Assembly (NCBI GenBank): GCA_902141825.1
Contig: CABFPG010000005.1
Coordinates: 310,001 to 374,000, forward strand
Source: Thalassocella blandensis
Lineage (GTDB): Bacteria; Pseudomonadota; Gammaproteobacteria; Pseudomonadales; Cellvibrionaceae
Direction of reading: 5' to 3'
Length of the DNA stretch: 64,000 nucleotides
The position numbers and the translations under genes were made by a program. The first letter of the stretch is position 1. Every line of letters begins with the position of its first letter. Below are positions 1-9,990 of the stretch, one piece after another. The notes beneath the pieces were generated by a model. That model ran no database searches. It was not told where the DNA came from and worked only from the letters and a program-made list of their open reading frames with translations.

Positions 1-364
1 ATCCAAGTGGGGTATTCAATATTCATTTGGCATATTAAACAGTTTAGTGCAGAGCACAAGGTTTTGAATAGAGCAGATTCGCATAAGCTCTTGTTTGGGT
101 TGAAAAAGGTGACCTTGTTAAATGTCACGAGTCAGGCCGCTTCTGTATCGGCGCAGATGGAGAGCTTATCTGGCCTAATCTGCGGTCTATTTGACTTACG
201 TCAATGGGAGTTCGCAAGCGAGCATTAGGATGGAGTGAGGGTAATAGTATTCCTCTTTAGGGCGGTTAGTGAAACACCGGTTGCCAATTTTCAGTTTGTT
301 TTAGTCGACAATAGTACCGCCTGTAAACCAATGCAATTAACGAGAAAAAGCAAAAGGCACAGTT
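1..364. other. Region upstream of pckA, no supported gene
   Basis: A frame is open on the plus strand from the window edge to about 228, but its product shows no recognisable motif and no good ribosome-binding site, so I do not call it a gene. It could in principle be the tail of a gene that starts outside the window. The remainder should hold the pckA promoter and leader; no confident promoter boxes were seen. Confidence 0.4.
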
Positions 365-1987
365 ATGGTGAAGCAGATTGACTTGAGTAAATATGGTATC
401 TCTGATGTGAAGGAAGTGGTGTATAACCCCTCATATGCACAATTGTTTACAGAGGAAACCAAAGCGGAGTTACAGGGTTACGAGAAGGGGGTGTTGACAC
501 AGTCTGGTGCTGTCGCTGTACGTACAGGCGTTTTTACTGGCCGCTCGCCAAAAGATAAGTTCATCGTGTTGGATGATGTGAGTCGGGAACATTTGTGGTG
601 GACGTCGGAGAACAACCCTAATGATAATAAACCCATTACACCTCAGGCATGGGCGCAGCTAAAGGCTTTGGTGGCTCGTCAACTAAGCGATAAACGGTTA
701 TTTGTTGTCGATACATATTGTGGTGCCAACGAAAATACCCGCATGAAAGTGCGTTTTATTATGGAAGTCGCCTGGCAAGCACATTTTGTGACGAATATGT
801 TTATACGTCCTACGCAGGAGCAACTAGAAACTTATGGCGAGCCTGACTTTGTGGTGATGAATGGCTCCAAGGTCACAGATCCTGACTGGAAAGCACATGG
901 CTTAAACTCTGAAGTGTTCACCATTTTCAATATGACAGAGAAAATGCAGATTATCGGGGGGACCTGGTACGGTGGCGAAATGAAAAAAGGTATGTTCGCC
1001 ATGATGAACTACTATCTTCCTCTGCACCATATGGCGTCCATGCACTGTTCTGCAAATGTTGGGCAGGATGGTGACGTAGCGATTTTTTTTGGCCTGTCAG
1101 GTACGGGGAAAACCACTTTGTCCACCGACTCTCGCCGTCGTCTGGTCGGGGATGATGAGCATGGTTGGGACGATGAGGGCGTGTTTAATTTTGAAGGCGG
1201 TTGCTACGCGAAAACTATTGACCTGGACCCTGACAGCGAACCCGATATTTACAATGCAATTCGGCGAGACGCACTGTTGGAAAACGTCGTAGTAGATGCA
1301 CAGGGCAAAATTGATTATGCGGATAAATCGATCACAGAGAATACTCGGGTTTCCTATCCCATTTATCATATTGATAATATCGTCAAGCCTGTTTCGCGCA
1401 CTGGCCATGCAAGCAAAGTGATTTTTCTCACGGCTGATGCTTTTGGTGTGCTGCCACCGGTAGCGAAGCTAGATCCAGCACAAACCCAATATCACTTTCT
1501 CTCCGGATTCACGGCGAAACTGGCGGGCACGGAGCGTGGTATCACTGAGCCGGTGCCCACGTTCTCAGCTTGCTTTGGTAAAGCTTTTCTTACTTTACAT
1601 CCCGTAAAATATGGTGAAGAACTGGTTGCGCGAATGAAAGCGGCCGGAGCGACAGCGTATTTGGTTAACACGGGTTGGAATGGCACAGGTAAACGTATCT
1701 CGATTAAAGAAACACGGGCGATTATCAATGCCATTTTAGATGGAGAGATTGAGCGGGCTGAATGTTACCAATTGCCAATCTTTAATTTACAGATCCCCCG
1801 CGCTTTACCAGGTGTGGCTACCGATATTCTCGATCCTCGCAGTACTTATGCTCAGGCACAGGAATGGGAAAATAAAGCCGTAGAACTTGCAGAATTATTT
1901 ATTCGCAACTTTGAAAAGTTTACCGATAATGCAGATGGACAAGCATTGGTGGCTGCTGGACCTCAATTGCAACATTCTGTGGCGTAA
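365..1987 (+). CDS. pckA: Phosphoenolpyruvate carboxykinase (ATP)
   Basis: Cytosolic enzyme that converts oxaloacetate and ATP to phosphoenolpyruvate, CO2 and ADP, the entry step of gluconeogenesis. The 540-residue length is normal for the ATP-dependent family. Visible motifs are G-R-S-P-K-D at residues 59-64 (substrate binding), the kinase P-loop G-L-S-G-T-G-K-T at 243-250, and V-G-D-D-E-H-G-W at 261-268 (metal and ATP binding). The P-loop type separates it from the GTP-dependent family. It stands alone, convergent with the degV-like gene, and a GC-rich stem lies just after its stop. A gluconeogenic enzyme fits a life on organic acids and polysaccharide breakdown products. No frameshift or missing key residue was seen. 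Confidence 0.97.
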   Translation: MVKQIDLSKYGISDVKEVVYNPSYAQLFTEETKAELQGYEKGVLTQSGAVAVRTGVFTGRSPKDKFIVLDDVSREHLWWTSENNPNDNKPITPQAWAQLKALVARQLSDKRLFVVDTYCGANENTRMKVRFIMEVAWQAHFVTNMFIRPTQEQLETYGEPDFVVMNGSKVTDPDWKAHGLNSEVFTIFNMTEKMQIIGGTWYGGEMKKGMFAMMNYYLPLHHMASMHCSANVGQDGDVAIFFGLSGTGKTTLSTDSRRRLVGDDEHGWDDEGVFNFEGGCYAKTIDLDPDSEPDIYNAIRRDALLENVVVDAQGKIDYADKSITENTRVSYPIYHIDNIVKPVSRTGHASKVIFLTADAFGVLPPVAKLDPAQTQYHFLSGFTAKLAGTERGITEPVPTFSACFGKAFLTLHPVKYGEELVARMKAAGATAYLVNTGWNGTGKRISIKETRAIINAILDGEIERAECYQLPIFNLQIPRALPGVATDILDPRSTYAQAQEWENKAVELAELFIRNFEKFTDNADGQALVAAGPQLQHSVA

Positions 1988-1993
1988 GCGCAT

Positions 1994-2019
1994 GAGCGCC
2001 GCGGTTTGCGCTGGCGCTC
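1994..2019 (+). terminator. GC-rich stem-loop after pckA
   Basis: GAGCGCC (1994-2000) pairs with GGCGCTC (2013-2019) around a 12-nt loop, 7 nt after the pckA stop and in the gap to the convergent gene. There is no T-run after it on the plus strand, so it may protect the 3' end or assist Rho-dependent termination rather than act as a classic intrinsic terminator. Confidence 0.45.
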
Positions 2020-2041
2020 AAAGGATTGCCGTGTAATAAAC

Positions 2042-2971
2042 TTATCCTTCCCAGCCGTCGCCTTCGCAGGCAATAGCCAAAGACAAAGAGCCCACGCTCG
2101 TGTAAATACCGCCAGCGATACTCATGACCGAGGGAATGACCTGTACATTGTGTTGTTTGGCACAGGCCACGAGCTCTGCGTATCCTGGTAACTGTTTTAA
2201 TTCACTCAAAGGGCCGCCATAAGTAATGGTGACTAGTGGTGAGAGCAATCCCTTTGCTATTTTCTTTTGTGCGTGCTTGAAAATCTGTTGCGCGGATTTT
2301 TCAAAACCAAAAGGCTTGGCTGCGACATAGGAAGAGTCATTCACAATGCATAGTATGGGATGGATACCTAATGAATTGGCAATAAATACCTGGGCCCAGC
2401 CGACGGCTTTTTCGTTACGCTTTTGCGCGCGTTCCAAGGCGGTAAGCGGTTCACGCGGCAGAACATAGGTATGGATCTTTGACGACAGCTTATCCATGTT
2501 CCGGCGTACTTCGGCCTGGTTGTTTTCCGCCAGCATGCGACGAATAGTTTCAGAAATAAGTAACCCCTGTCCTGCAAAAACAGTGCGGCTGTCCATCACT
2601 CGTATGCTGATGTCTTTACTTTTCTGTTGGAGTTTGCGGCGAATATTCGACGCTGCTGCATTGGCGTTGTTGTATGTTTCACCCTGCATTCGATTCACGG
2701 TCTGTACGATGATATTGCGACTGCCGCTGTCTATCGCCTGACTAATTTCATCTTCGAAACTGGCCACTGTTGGAGCTTCAGTGCTCACTTGATGATGACG
2801 TTTTAATTTTCCGGATTTGAATATCTCCAGCGTTTCAAGATCATCGCAGGGGTCGGCCATGCTGGAACCGTCGATATTGATCGTGATGGGAACGCGTTTA
2901 ATACGATAGCGTTCGAGTACTTTGGACGGCAGGGTGCAGGACGAATCTGTGAGAATAGCCATATTGGACAT
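2042..2971 (-). CDS. DegV family fatty-acid-binding protein
   Basis: DegV proteins bind a single fatty acid between two alpha/beta domains; in Firmicutes they present fatty acids to the kinase FakA, while the proteobacterial role is less clear. The N-terminus has the family signature T-D-S-S-C-T-L-P, followed by a conserved V-P-I-T-I strand, and the C-terminal half has the I-T-Y-G-G-P-L-S segment expected of the second domain. The frame opens at 2986, but a GGAG sits 9 nt before the ATG at 2971, which gives 309 residues, the more likely start. No fakA-like partner lies nearby. It is convergent with pckA and isolated. The family call is firm; the physiological role is inferred. Confidence 0.88.
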   Translation of the reverse strand: MSNMAILTDSSCTLPSKVLERYRIKRVPITINIDGSSMADPCDDLETLEIFKSGKLKRHHQVSTEAPTVASFEDEISQAIDSGSRNIIVQTVNRMQGETYNNANAAASNIRRKLQQKSKDISIRVMDSRTVFAGQGLLISETIRRMLAENNQAEVRRNMDKLSSKIHTYVLPREPLTALERAQKRNEKAVGWAQVFIANSLGIHPILCIVNDSSYVAAKPFGFEKSAQQIFKHAQKKIAKGLLSPLVTITYGGPLSELKQLPGYAELVACAKQHNVQVIPSVMSIAGGIYTSVGSLSLAIACEGDGWEG

Positions 2972-3543
2972 AACTGAACGCTCCATAGTTCTTTGCTAGT
3001 GGCTTTCCCTGGGCGCGACCGGGGAAGCCGAAATTTTCCATGCAGGCTTAGGGGCTATTATGGCTTAAACAACAAAATGCCTATGCTAGTTTCCCTGATT
3101 CTGCAGTGTAGGTTTGCAGGGCGACTGAGTGCGTCACTTGCTTAAAGAGTAGAAAACGGAAATACAAGCGTCTAGCCGGAAGGTGGAAAAAGTGGCGCGT
3201 AAATCTTCGTGAATATTACCGTCCTAACCAAGATGTTGCAAAATGCCTTGCTCGGAGCAATCTTGGTGCAAAATTTTGCTGTTGTTACTTGGATACCGTG
3301 TCAGTGGCTATTGCTTTCGCTCAAAAATATCGTCGCTTATGTATTGGAAAATGGATCAAAACGACAATAATTTCGAGTATTCCTACAGATTTTAGAAAAA
3401 TAGTTACTTTTAAAGACTTTTGAACAATGTTGGTCTGCTAGTTGCAAAACAACTTTCAACAAGAAGGTAACCTGAAGGGCGTACCTGGCAAACGTGCATA
3501 TAAGCATGCTTGCAAAAGAAAATGTTATTCAGTTGCGGTAACT

Positions 3544-3603
3544 AAAAAGTTATTGAAAAAATTATCGAAAAAGTTATCTAAACAGCTATCACAAAAATTA
3601 TTG
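3544..3603 (+). repeat. Degenerate 12-nt tandem repeat, 5 copies
   Basis: Five consecutive 12-nt units: AAAAAGTTATTG, AAAAAATTATCG, AAAAAGTTATCT, AAACAGCTATCA, CAAAAATTATTG. The pattern AAA at the start and TAT/TTAT near the end is kept while other positions vary. Since 12 is a multiple of three it also reads as K-K-L-[LS] repeats in the plus-strand frame, but no good start site supports translation. Confidence 0.8.
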
Positions 3604-3723
3604 TCAATACAAACCAAGTCTCATCAAGCCAGTAAGCGTGCTTCATGAAAATGCGCGAAAAACAAAAGGCATGACGAACTTGAAAATAAAAAGACAGTCG
3701 AAAACAAAAGTCACTCACGTAAC

Positions 3724-3751
3724 AAGCAATTGTAGAAAAGCAATTGTAAAA
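3724..3751 (+). repeat. 14-nt direct repeat, 2 copies
   Basis: AAGCAATTGTAGAA is followed immediately by AAGCAATTGTAAAA, differing at one of 14 positions. It lies 120 bp downstream of the 12-nt array. Confidence 0.75.
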
Positions 3752-3779
3752 AAGAATTCATTAGCATTGGCTGCAAATG

Positions 3780-3990
3780 CATGATTAGAGCGCATTCTCA
3801 GGAATAGTTCTGGAGCGTTTTAAGATAAACGAAACACCGCAGCGAGTGTTAACAAACCAGTTATTGGCCGTCCTATGCCAAATAAAGGTATCGATTTAGA
3901 TACCAAATTCCGGAAACTGATTACGGTTACATCGCCCGTATATTCATCCGGTGCCCCAATATCCTCTCCAATATTGGGGCATTTTTTTGC
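3780..3990 (+). ncRNA. Candidate small RNA ending in an orphan terminator
   Basis: A strong plus-strand intrinsic terminator (3953-3988) has no plus-strand protein gene upstream for almost 2 kb, because the nearest gene upstream is on the minus strand. The stretch before it can form a small hairpin (GGTATC, 3889-3894, with GATACC further on). This suggests an independent small transcript. The 5' end is a guess and no known RNA family was recognised. Confidence 0.35.
3953..3988 (+). terminator. Intrinsic terminator
   Basis: GCCCCAATAT (3953-3962) pairs perfectly with ATATTGGGGC (3971-3980) around an 8-nt loop, followed by A and seven T. The T-run is only on the plus strand, so it ends a plus-strand transcript and not the minus-strand GST gene that stops at 4024. 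Confidence 0.88.
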
Positions 3991-4023
3991 CTGTAATTTA
4001 CCGCATCCATTCAAACCGACAGC

Positions 4024-4620
4024 TTATTCTGGGCTGGTTTTTTCAAACCAGGTGAGCTCGGTGAATGGCGCATACCAATCGGCAAGGGCCGTATTCCAGT
4101 CGCGCCAGGATAATTCCGCTAAGCGAAAATCAAGATAAGCCAAGGCCGTTACCGTGGCGACACTGGCGATATTTGGTTGGGTGCAAGTGCTGAGGTATTT
4201 GGTGGATATTTGTGTAATGGTGCTTTGCAGCGATTCCTGCCAACGTGAGAGCCAATATTCAGACGGTTGAGTTTCTCGTCGCTTTTCGTAAACGCTGGCC
4301 ACTGCTGCATCCAAAATGCCATTGCTCAGTGCATGTTGTAACTGGATGTGGAAGTAGTCGAGATTTTCTCTGGCAAACAGACTGGGTCTTCCCTGTTGTA
4401 TCGCTTTATTGTCGAGATATTCGCAGATTAACGGGCTGTCCATCAGGGTGATATCGTTATCACGCAAGGTGGGAATTTTTCCCAGGGGGTTAAGTTTGCG
4501 AAACTCTTGGGAAAACTGGTCTGTTAGTACCAACTCTGTTTGATCAAGTAATTGGTGAAGGTGTAAAACAATATGGCACTTGCGAGCGTAAGGGGAGGTC
4601 AGGCTATAAAATAGTTGCAT
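4024..4620 (-). CDS. Glutathione S-transferase family protein
   Basis: Cytosolic thioredoxin-fold transferase, 198 residues. The N-terminal domain begins M-Q-L-F-Y-S-L-T-S-P-Y-A-R-K, where the serine before the P-Y-A-R-K helix is the usual glutathione-activating position, then has the cis-Pro segment G-K-I-P-T-L and the glutathione-binding D-S-P-L-I-C-E-Y-L. The C-terminal half is the all-helical substrate domain. The frame is open to 4665, but AGGAG lies 8 nt before the ATG at 4620, so that start is chosen. It follows gnd on the same strand, separated by gnd's terminator, so it is probably transcribed on its own. The substrate cannot be predicted. Confidence 0.9.
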   Translation of the reverse strand: MQLFYSLTSPYARKCHIVLHLHQLLDQTELVLTDQFSQEFRKLNPLGKIPTLRDNDITLMDSPLICEYLDNKAIQQGRPSLFARENLDYFHIQLQHALSNGILDAAVASVYEKRRETQPSEYWLSRWQESLQSTITQISTKYLSTCTQPNIASVATVTALAYLDFRLAELSWRDWNTALADWYAPFTELTWFEKTSPE

Positions 4621-4668
4621 GGCATTTTCTCCTGAAGCTATGGTGAAGAAGATGATTTCGGCCAATAA

Positions 4669-4691
4669 AAAAGGGAGCGTGGCTCCCTTTT
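4669..4691 (-). terminator. Intrinsic terminator of gnd
   Basis: AAAAGGGAGC (4669-4678) pairs with GCTCCCTTTT (4682-4691) over a 3-nt loop. Read on the minus strand the stem is followed by a T-rich run, so it terminates gnd before the GST gene. Confidence 0.85.
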
Positions 4692-4726
4692 GGTTTAGTA
4701 CTGCTTAATGCGATTGCTGGACAAAA

Positions 4727-6178
4727 TTAAGCGTTATAAGTTGACGATGCTGTATCGCCACCACGTCCAGTCCAGTTTGTGTGGAAGAACTTACCACGCT
4801 CCTGGTCAACGCGCTCATAAGTATGCGCGCCGAAGTAATCACGTTGAGCTTGCAATAAGTTTGCAGGTAAGCGATCAGAACGGTAACCATCAAAATAGCT
4901 CAGTGCGGCAGTGAGTGATGGAAGTGGAATGCCGTTGGTGATGGCTGCTGCGATAACCCGGCGCCAGCCACTTTGTGCTTGCTCGACCTTTTCACTGAAG
5001 TATGGGTTAAGTAGTAAATTCGCCAAAGCAGGATCATTGTCGAAAGCTTCCTTGATTTTGCCAAGGAACGCGGAGCGAATAATACAGCCGCCACGCCACA
5101 TTAGGGCGATGCCACCGTAGTTTAAATCCCAGCCATGCTCTTTCGCGGCTTCTCGCATGAGCACGTAACCTTGCGCATACGATACAATTTTGGAAGCCAG
5201 TAACGCCTGGCGCAGATCTTCGATAAATGCGGCTTTGTCTCCGTCGAAAGAAGGCGTTGGGCCGGAAAGTACCTGGCTTGCTGCGACGCGCTCTTCTTTT
5301 TGTGCAGACAGGCAGCGAGCAAATACCGCTTCACCAATTAGGGTTAATGGAATTCCCAGTTCTAAGGCCGCGACACCGGTCCATTTCCCCGTGCCTTTTT
5401 GGCCCGCGGTATCCAGAATTTTTTCAACCAGAGGTTCGCCATTTTCTTCGTAAGCGAGAATATCGCGGGTGATTTCAATCAGATAGCTGTCGAGCTCACC
5501 TTTGTTCCATTCGGCAAATACTTCATGCATTTCGCGGGCTGACATACCTAATAGATTTTTCATTAAATGGTAGGCTTCGCAAATAAGCTGCATATCGCCA
5601 TATTCGATACCATTGTGAACCATCTTCACGAAGTGGCCTGCACCGTTCTCGCCAACCCATTCACAGCAGGGTGAGCCGTCTTCGACTTTGGCTGAGATAC
5701 TTTGGAATATCGGCTTAACATGTTCCCATGCAGCTTTGGAGCCGCCCGGCATAATGGAAGGACCTGTAAGAGCACCCTCTTCACCACCGGAAACGCCTGT
5801 CCCAATAAAAAGTAAGCCTTTACTTTCAAGGTAGGCAGTGCGACGGTTAGTGTCAGGGAAGTGGGTATTACCGCCATCGATAATAATATCGCCCTCTTCC
5901 AGGTAGGGAATAAGCTGTTCAATGAAGTCGTCAACGGGTTGTCCGGCTTTCACCATCAGCATGATTTTTCGTGGTCGCTCAAGTGAGTTGACCAGTTCCT
6001 CTACGCTTGCCGCGCCGCGAATATTTTTGCCTTGTGCGCGACCAGCCAGGAAATTTTCCACTTTGTCGAGCGAGCGATTGTAGGCAGTGACGGTAAAGCC
6101 TTTACTTTCCATGTTGAGAATCAGGTTTTCCCCCATGACGGCCAGTCCCACTAGACCAATGTCGGAGAGTGCTTTCAT
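4727..6178 (-). CDS. gnd: 6-phosphogluconate dehydrogenase, decarboxylating
   Basis: Oxidative pentose phosphate pathway enzyme: 6-phosphogluconate plus NADP+ gives ribulose 5-phosphate, CO2 and NADPH in the cytosol. The product begins [16 protein letters not shown], the N-terminal Rossmann dinucleotide motif; the substrate signature G-V-S-G-G-E-E-G-A and the [12 protein letters not shown] catalytic helix (lysine in the middle) follow. At 483 residues it is the long, E. coli-like form. The frame is open 28 codons further upstream, but homology places the start at 6178. An intrinsic terminator lies downstream. It is divergent from the polysaccharide deacetylase gene. Confidence 0.96.
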   Translation of the reverse strand: MKALSDIGLVGLAVMGENLILNMESKGFTVTAYNRSLDKVENFLAGRAQGKNIRGAASVEELVNSLERPRKIMLMVKAGQPVDDFIEQLIPYLEEGDIIIDGGNTHFPDTNRRTAYLESKGLLFIGTGVSGGEEGALTGPSIMPGGSKAAWEHVKPIFQSISAKVEDGSPCCEWVGENGAGHFVKMVHNGIEYGDMQLICEAYHLMKNLLGMSAREMHEVFAEWNKGELDSYLIEITRDILAYEENGEPLVEKILDTAGQKGTGKWTGVAALELGIPLTLIGEAVFARCLSAQKEERVAASQVLSGPTPSFDGDKAAFIEDLRQALLASKIVSYAQGYVLMREAAKEHGWDLNYGGIALMWRGGCIIRSAFLGKIKEAFDNDPALANLLLNPYFSEKVEQAQSGWRRVIAAAITNGIPLPSLTAALSYFDGYRSDRLPANLLQAQRDYFGAHTYERVDQERGKFFHTNWTGRGGDTASSTYNA

Positions 6179-6492
6179 AACGTTAAATTCATCTGTATGT
6201 TGGATTGTGATTTTCTTCAGGCGGCGCCAGAGCGAACCTGATACGGTGGCGATGCGCGTCATTTAACTAAAACTGCACTAAATTTGAGCTTTTTCACGGC
6301 GTTTATGGCCGGTCATGCGGGAAAAGCTGCGTTTTATTATGATAATGGCGGTTAAGTGCGGGGGCGCTTCGTCAAAGTGCGCAAACATACCATTAATAGG
6401 CACTTGATGGAATTGTGAAATACCGTATTTCCACTGACAATGACGAGCGCCAAGCGTAAACAGACAACGATGCAAGTAAAACAGGTGAGTAG

Positions 6493-7620
6493 ATGACCTT
6501 AATTCAGTTCTTAAAGCAATGTTTCACTCCGTCAACATTCTCAATGCGTCCAGCCTGCACATTGGTTTGGGGAGGGATATTATGCGCACTGTGTTTTTGC
6601 CAATCGGCTCAGGCGTTGGTGGTGCTTCAGTATCATCATGTTTCAGACAGCACGCCGGCTTCAACCAGTATCAGTCCCGAGCTGTTTAAGGCCCACATGG
6701 CTTTCCTGGAAAAAAACAAATTCAAGGTTATTGCTTTGGAAGATCTCATTAAGCTGCTCAATAAAGGAGAAAATCTACCAGATCGTACCGCACTGATTAC
6801 GTTTGATGATGGGTATATCTCGGTTTACAAGCAGGCTTTCCCGGTGTTGCAGTCCTACAAGTGGCCTTTCACAGTATTTATCAACACCAAACCTCATGAT
6901 GAGAAAAACCATTTATTTATGTCCTGGGACCAATTGCGGGAGCTGACAAAAAAAGGTGGCACGATCGCAAATCATAGCGACAGCCATCCACACTTTATTC
7001 GTCAGCAGGATTATGAAAATTTTGATGAGTGGCAAGTGCGAAGAGAGAAAGAAATTGATTTTGCACAGAAGCGCATTCAGAAGGAAATCGGAAAGGCGGT
7101 GAAGGCATTTGCGTATCCGTTTGGTGAGTATGATGAGCGACTGCAAGACCTGTTGAAAGAAAAGGGTTATGTGGCTTTTGGCCAGCAAAGTGGGCCTATT
7201 GCCAATTATCACAGTCTTCAGGCACTCCCACGATTTGCGTTTGGTGGAAGCTATGGAAAGATGGAGGATTTTACCGCGAAAGTCTTGAGCTTGCCTTTTC
7301 CACAAGCCAAGGTGCAAGTGACAGATAATAATGGGCGGGTGATCAAGCAGCCGGAGCTGCCAGAATCGCTGGAGCGTCCTGTACTGCGTATTTCATCTCC
7401 GATGATTCGCTATATTAAAAATCTTACCTGCTATGCCTCGGGGCAAGGGGAGATTCCTGTTGAGCTTAATACCAGTGTGGCGGTGGTCAGAGCCAAAAAG
7501 CCCATACCGACAGCACGAAGCCGATATAACTGTACGGCTAATGCGGGTAATGGTCGTTTTTACTGGCACTCTCAGATGTTTATTCGCCGCTTGCCTGATG
7601 GCAGCTGGTACAACGAGTAG
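6493..7620 (+). CDS. Secreted polysaccharide deacetylase (NodB/CE4 fold)
   Basis: Predicted periplasmic or secreted carbohydrate de-N-acetylase. An N-terminal hydrophobic signal sequence (about residues 18-41) ends near A-Q-A. The NodB domain has motif 1, T-F-D-D-G, with the catalytic base and metal aspartates, motif 2, H-S-D-S-H-P-H, with the metal histidines, and the A-Y-P-F-G segment of motif 3, so the active site looks intact. A C-terminal extension of about 90 residues, with two cysteines, resembles no domain I recognise and may bind ligand. An AGGTGAG precedes the ATG by about 5 nt. The gene is monocistronic and convergent with the AraC-type regulator. The substrate (chitooligosaccharide, PNAG or peptidoglycan) is not determined. 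Confidence 0.87.
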   Translation: MTLIQFLKQCFTPSTFSMRPACTLVWGGILCALCFCQSAQALVVLQYHHVSDSTPASTSISPELFKAHMAFLEKNKFKVIALEDLIKLLNKGENLPDRTALITFDDGYISVYKQAFPVLQSYKWPFTVFINTKPHDEKNHLFMSWDQLRELTKKGGTIANHSDSHPHFIRQQDYENFDEWQVRREKEIDFAQKRIQKEIGKAVKAFAYPFGEYDERLQDLLKEKGYVAFGQQSGPIANYHSLQALPRFAFGGSYGKMEDFTAKVLSLPFPQAKVQVTDNNGRVIKQPELPESLERPVLRISSPMIRYIKNLTCYASGQGEIPVELNTSVAVVRAKKPIPTARSRYNCTANAGNGRFYWHSQMFIRRLPDGSWYNE

Positions 7621-7630
7621 TAGTTGAAAC

Positions 7631-8803
7631 TTACCCGGAGGATTTATTCTCCTGGCGATATTGCGAAGGCGTTGCGCCCACTATTTTTTTAAAGAAAGTG
7701 TTGAACACAGATTTACTGTTAAAGCCCACTTCAAGGTAAATGTCTGTAATCGTTTTGTTTTTGGCATTTTCGTCGATTAGTAGGCGTTTTGCTTCGTCGA
7801 TTCGGTAGTTGTTTATAAACTCATAGAAGTTGTTATTGAAAAGACGATTGATGGTCATGGATAAGTCTTTCGGGGCTATTTCCAGCTTTTCTGCCAGCAT
7901 ATCCAGCGTGATATCGGGCATGAGATAGGGCTTTTCAGTCCGCATGATGGTATCAATACGCTCAGCAAACTCAGGATTGAGGACTTTATCGTTGGTAATT
8001 TTCTTTGGCGCTTCTTTGGATTTGACTGCCTCAAAGGTACTGAAGTAGCGCACACTGGTAAACACCAGCAAATTAACCAGCACAAACAGGGCGTAATATC
8101 CCGTCAGCCCAATATAGATAAACACGTCCATATTGTGTTCAATGAACAGGCCGACCACTTTGGAAAAGCTAAGTATCAGTTCCAAAACGGTAACCGTGAG
8201 AAACCCTATTACCAGAAGTTTGAGCCAGGTGATGTCGACTTTTTCGATATTGGAATGGGTGGACTTGAGAATGTCCTTATATTTTACGATCAACAACAGG
8301 GCAAAAATACAGTAGATCAGCCTTAGAGATTTAATGAAGAAGTCAAAGCTGATGTAGTGCCAGCCGTAAACGAGGCTTTCGCTTCGAATCATCTCTACTT
8401 TCTCGTCCATGGAATGAGCGAAGTAGGTATAAATTAAATACACCACAAAGACCGCTAATGGTATCAGGTGCAGAGCGTCACGCCTTTGCAGGCTGAAATC
8501 TCGAAAAATGAGCGACTTCACATAGAAAAAAAGCAACACGGAATCAATGTAGTAGGCGATTCCGCCAATAAAAAAAGCGTTGGGAGCCGCAACACGCATT
8601 TTCCATTTGAAGACCTCACCCCATAAAATCAATTCATGAAGTGGAATAAACGCATGTGCCAGCAGGAATGCGGCTAAATAGTAATTACTTTGGTTTTTAC
8701 TTGAATTGGTGGCGATGAGCAGAACGGCAAAAAAACAGCATTGCATTGCTGTCATCAGCAAAACAACGTCATGGAAGTTAAACAGCACTTCACTCATGTA
8801 CAT
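7631..8803 (-). CDS. Membrane-anchored AraC-family transcriptional regulator
   Basis: The N-terminal part (about residues 10-245) has seven or so hydrophobic segments, and the C-terminal 100 residues form an AraC-type double helix-turn-helix (I-A-P-K-D-L-S-M-T-I-N-R-L-F, then F-N-S-K-S-V-F-N-T-F-F-K-K near the end). This 7TM-HTH architecture recurs in Cellvibrio-like and Bacteroidetes genomes and implies DNA binding controlled by a membrane signal. Two ATG codons, at 8803 and 8797, compete; an AAAGGG suits the second better. Only 10 bp separate its stop from the convergent deacetylase. The target genes are unknown; the GH5/GH3 pair 2 kb away is an inference only. Confidence 0.88.
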   Translation of the reverse strand: MYMSEVLFNFHDVVLLMTAMQCCFFAVLLIATNSSKNQSNYYLAAFLLAHAFIPLHELILWGEVFKWKMRVAAPNAFFIGGIAYYIDSVLLFFYVKSLIFRDFSLQRRDALHLIPLAVFVVYLIYTYFAHSMDEKVEMIRSESLVYGWHYISFDFFIKSLRLIYCIFALLLIVKYKDILKSTHSNIEKVDITWLKLLVIGFLTVTVLELILSFSKVVGLFIEHNMDVFIYIGLTGYYALFVLVNLLVFTSVRYFSTFEAVKSKEAPKKITNDKVLNPEFAERIDTIMRTEKPYLMPDITLDMLAEKLEIAPKDLSMTINRLFNNNFYEFINNYRIDEAKRLLIDENAKNKTITDIYLEVGFNSKSVFNTFFKKIVGATPSQYRQENKSSG

Positions 8804-9417
8804 TTACCCTTTGCAGAACAGCCGTTTTCCTGTGGTTTACGAAGAGCTGGAGAGGAAAAACGCTTCACACAGCAGAGTGACGACAACACAAAGGAAGGTT
8901 CTTTATTATCAAAAATTCTGTTTTAAAAAGCCGGATTGTATGACTAAAACAGGCGAGTTTTAGCAGGCCGATCATAACGTAAACTCTGGTATTGCACCAG
9001 TTACTCACGGTGGCATTTGACGCTTAATTTTTCTTTTGTGATCGACTCAAAAATCGAGCCTAACAACTGAAATGGGGAACACGTAAACGGTGTAATGGTT
9101 TGAGATGCTGCGCCGAATGCTGGCAAGGTGTTGCGTGCTAGTGAAGATATCCATCGCTCATCTGATGGGAGTGGATAGAGTCATATATGTGCAGAGAAAA
9201 AACCGGTGATACTGACTATCGAAAAAAGCGTTTTGTTTTTGTATTTTTGGCTATAACTTTATTGCTGAAAAACAGGCTGTAGCCCCGTATTTTCTAATGT
9301 AAACGCCAGGGTAAACGGAGAGATACCCGTCACTTTGTTGTATAAAACAACTAAGTCTTGGGCTTTCGAATTGTTTTTAGGTGTTTCGTGCCATTATTAA
9401 CATTTTTTCGTAATTAG

Positions 9418-9450
9418 GGTGTCAATTTTCACCATGTCTTTGTATATAAT
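9418..9450 (+). promoter_or_regulatory. Possible promoter with operator-like palindrome
   Basis: GGTGTCAATTTTCACC (9418-9433) is an imperfect palindrome with GGTG/CACC arms, and a perfect -10 box TATAAT lies at 9445-9450. A convincing -35 box is missing, which would fit an activated or repressed promoter. It is oriented to the right, toward the candidate RNA. Confidence 0.25.
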
Positions 9451-9915
9451 GGAGCTTATCGGTTTTATCGTCTAGGAAGTGCCGGAATATCGCATTTGTG
9501 TGCAAGTTTGACATGAAGGTTTTTGTGCTGGCACTGATTTAATAGAATCAATTCACATTTTTTAATGCCAAAAAAAGGATTTAATAAGGAAAAATCTCTC
9601 AAACTTGCTCTCGACTTATTGTTTGTAATGATATAACCCATTGAAATATATGAAGGTTTTGCAAAGTTCGAATTGCTTCTTCTCTTTCGAACGCGTTTTT
9701 TAACAAAAACACACCGGTTAAAACAAAATCGAGCGAATAAAAACGTGTAAAATATTTTGCTGATTGTTGTCTCAGTAGCAGCTAACAATGCATGAAGGAA
9801 TACGTTTACAGGGCAGGCTGTCCGGGGCTTGGTGAAAACTTGTACATTGCATTCTTGGGCGGTAAGTTGGTTGTTTCTGGGGAGTAAGTTGTTTGGCTCT
9901 AGAACAGTTTGACTT

Positions 9916-9990
9916 CAGGATAAGCCGGGCAAGATAAGCTCTTGCGTAAGTAAATTCTTCGTAAGTAGTTTCTGTGTGAGCAAGGCCTGT
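9916..9990 (+). repeat. Degenerate 15-nt tandem repeat, 5 copies
   Basis: Five exact-length 15-nt units starting at 9916, 9931, 9946, 9961 and 9976: CAGGATAAGCCGGGC, AAGATAAGCTCTTGC, GTAAGTAAATTCTTC, GTAAGTAGTTTCTGT, GTGAGCAAGGCCTGT. The purine-rich A-AG first half is kept while the rest drifts. Confidence 0.7.

Larger units (their letters stand above)
2972..3952. other. 980-bp intergenic region with degenerate repeats
   Basis: No convincing protein gene. A TTG-initiated frame at 3442-3648 encodes a very Lys/Leu/Ser-rich peptide, but most of it is a translated 12-nt tandem repeat. The region contains two repeat arrays (listed separately) and ends at an intrinsic terminator on the plus strand, so a non-coding transcript is possible. 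Confidence 0.5.

Noticed and set aside
7-228. Coding region at the left window edge
   Set aside because: Open frame only, no motifs or ribosome-binding site; it is not recognisable as the tail of a known gene such as hslO, which often precedes pckA.
3442-3648. Lys/Leu/Ser-rich small protein gene
   Set aside because: Most of the frame is a translated 12-nt tandem repeat, starts with TTG and has no good ribosome-binding site or homologous motif.
9465-9788. 107-codon minus-strand frame in the long intergenic region
   Set aside because: Basic, low-information product without motifs, typical of AT-rich non-coding DNA.
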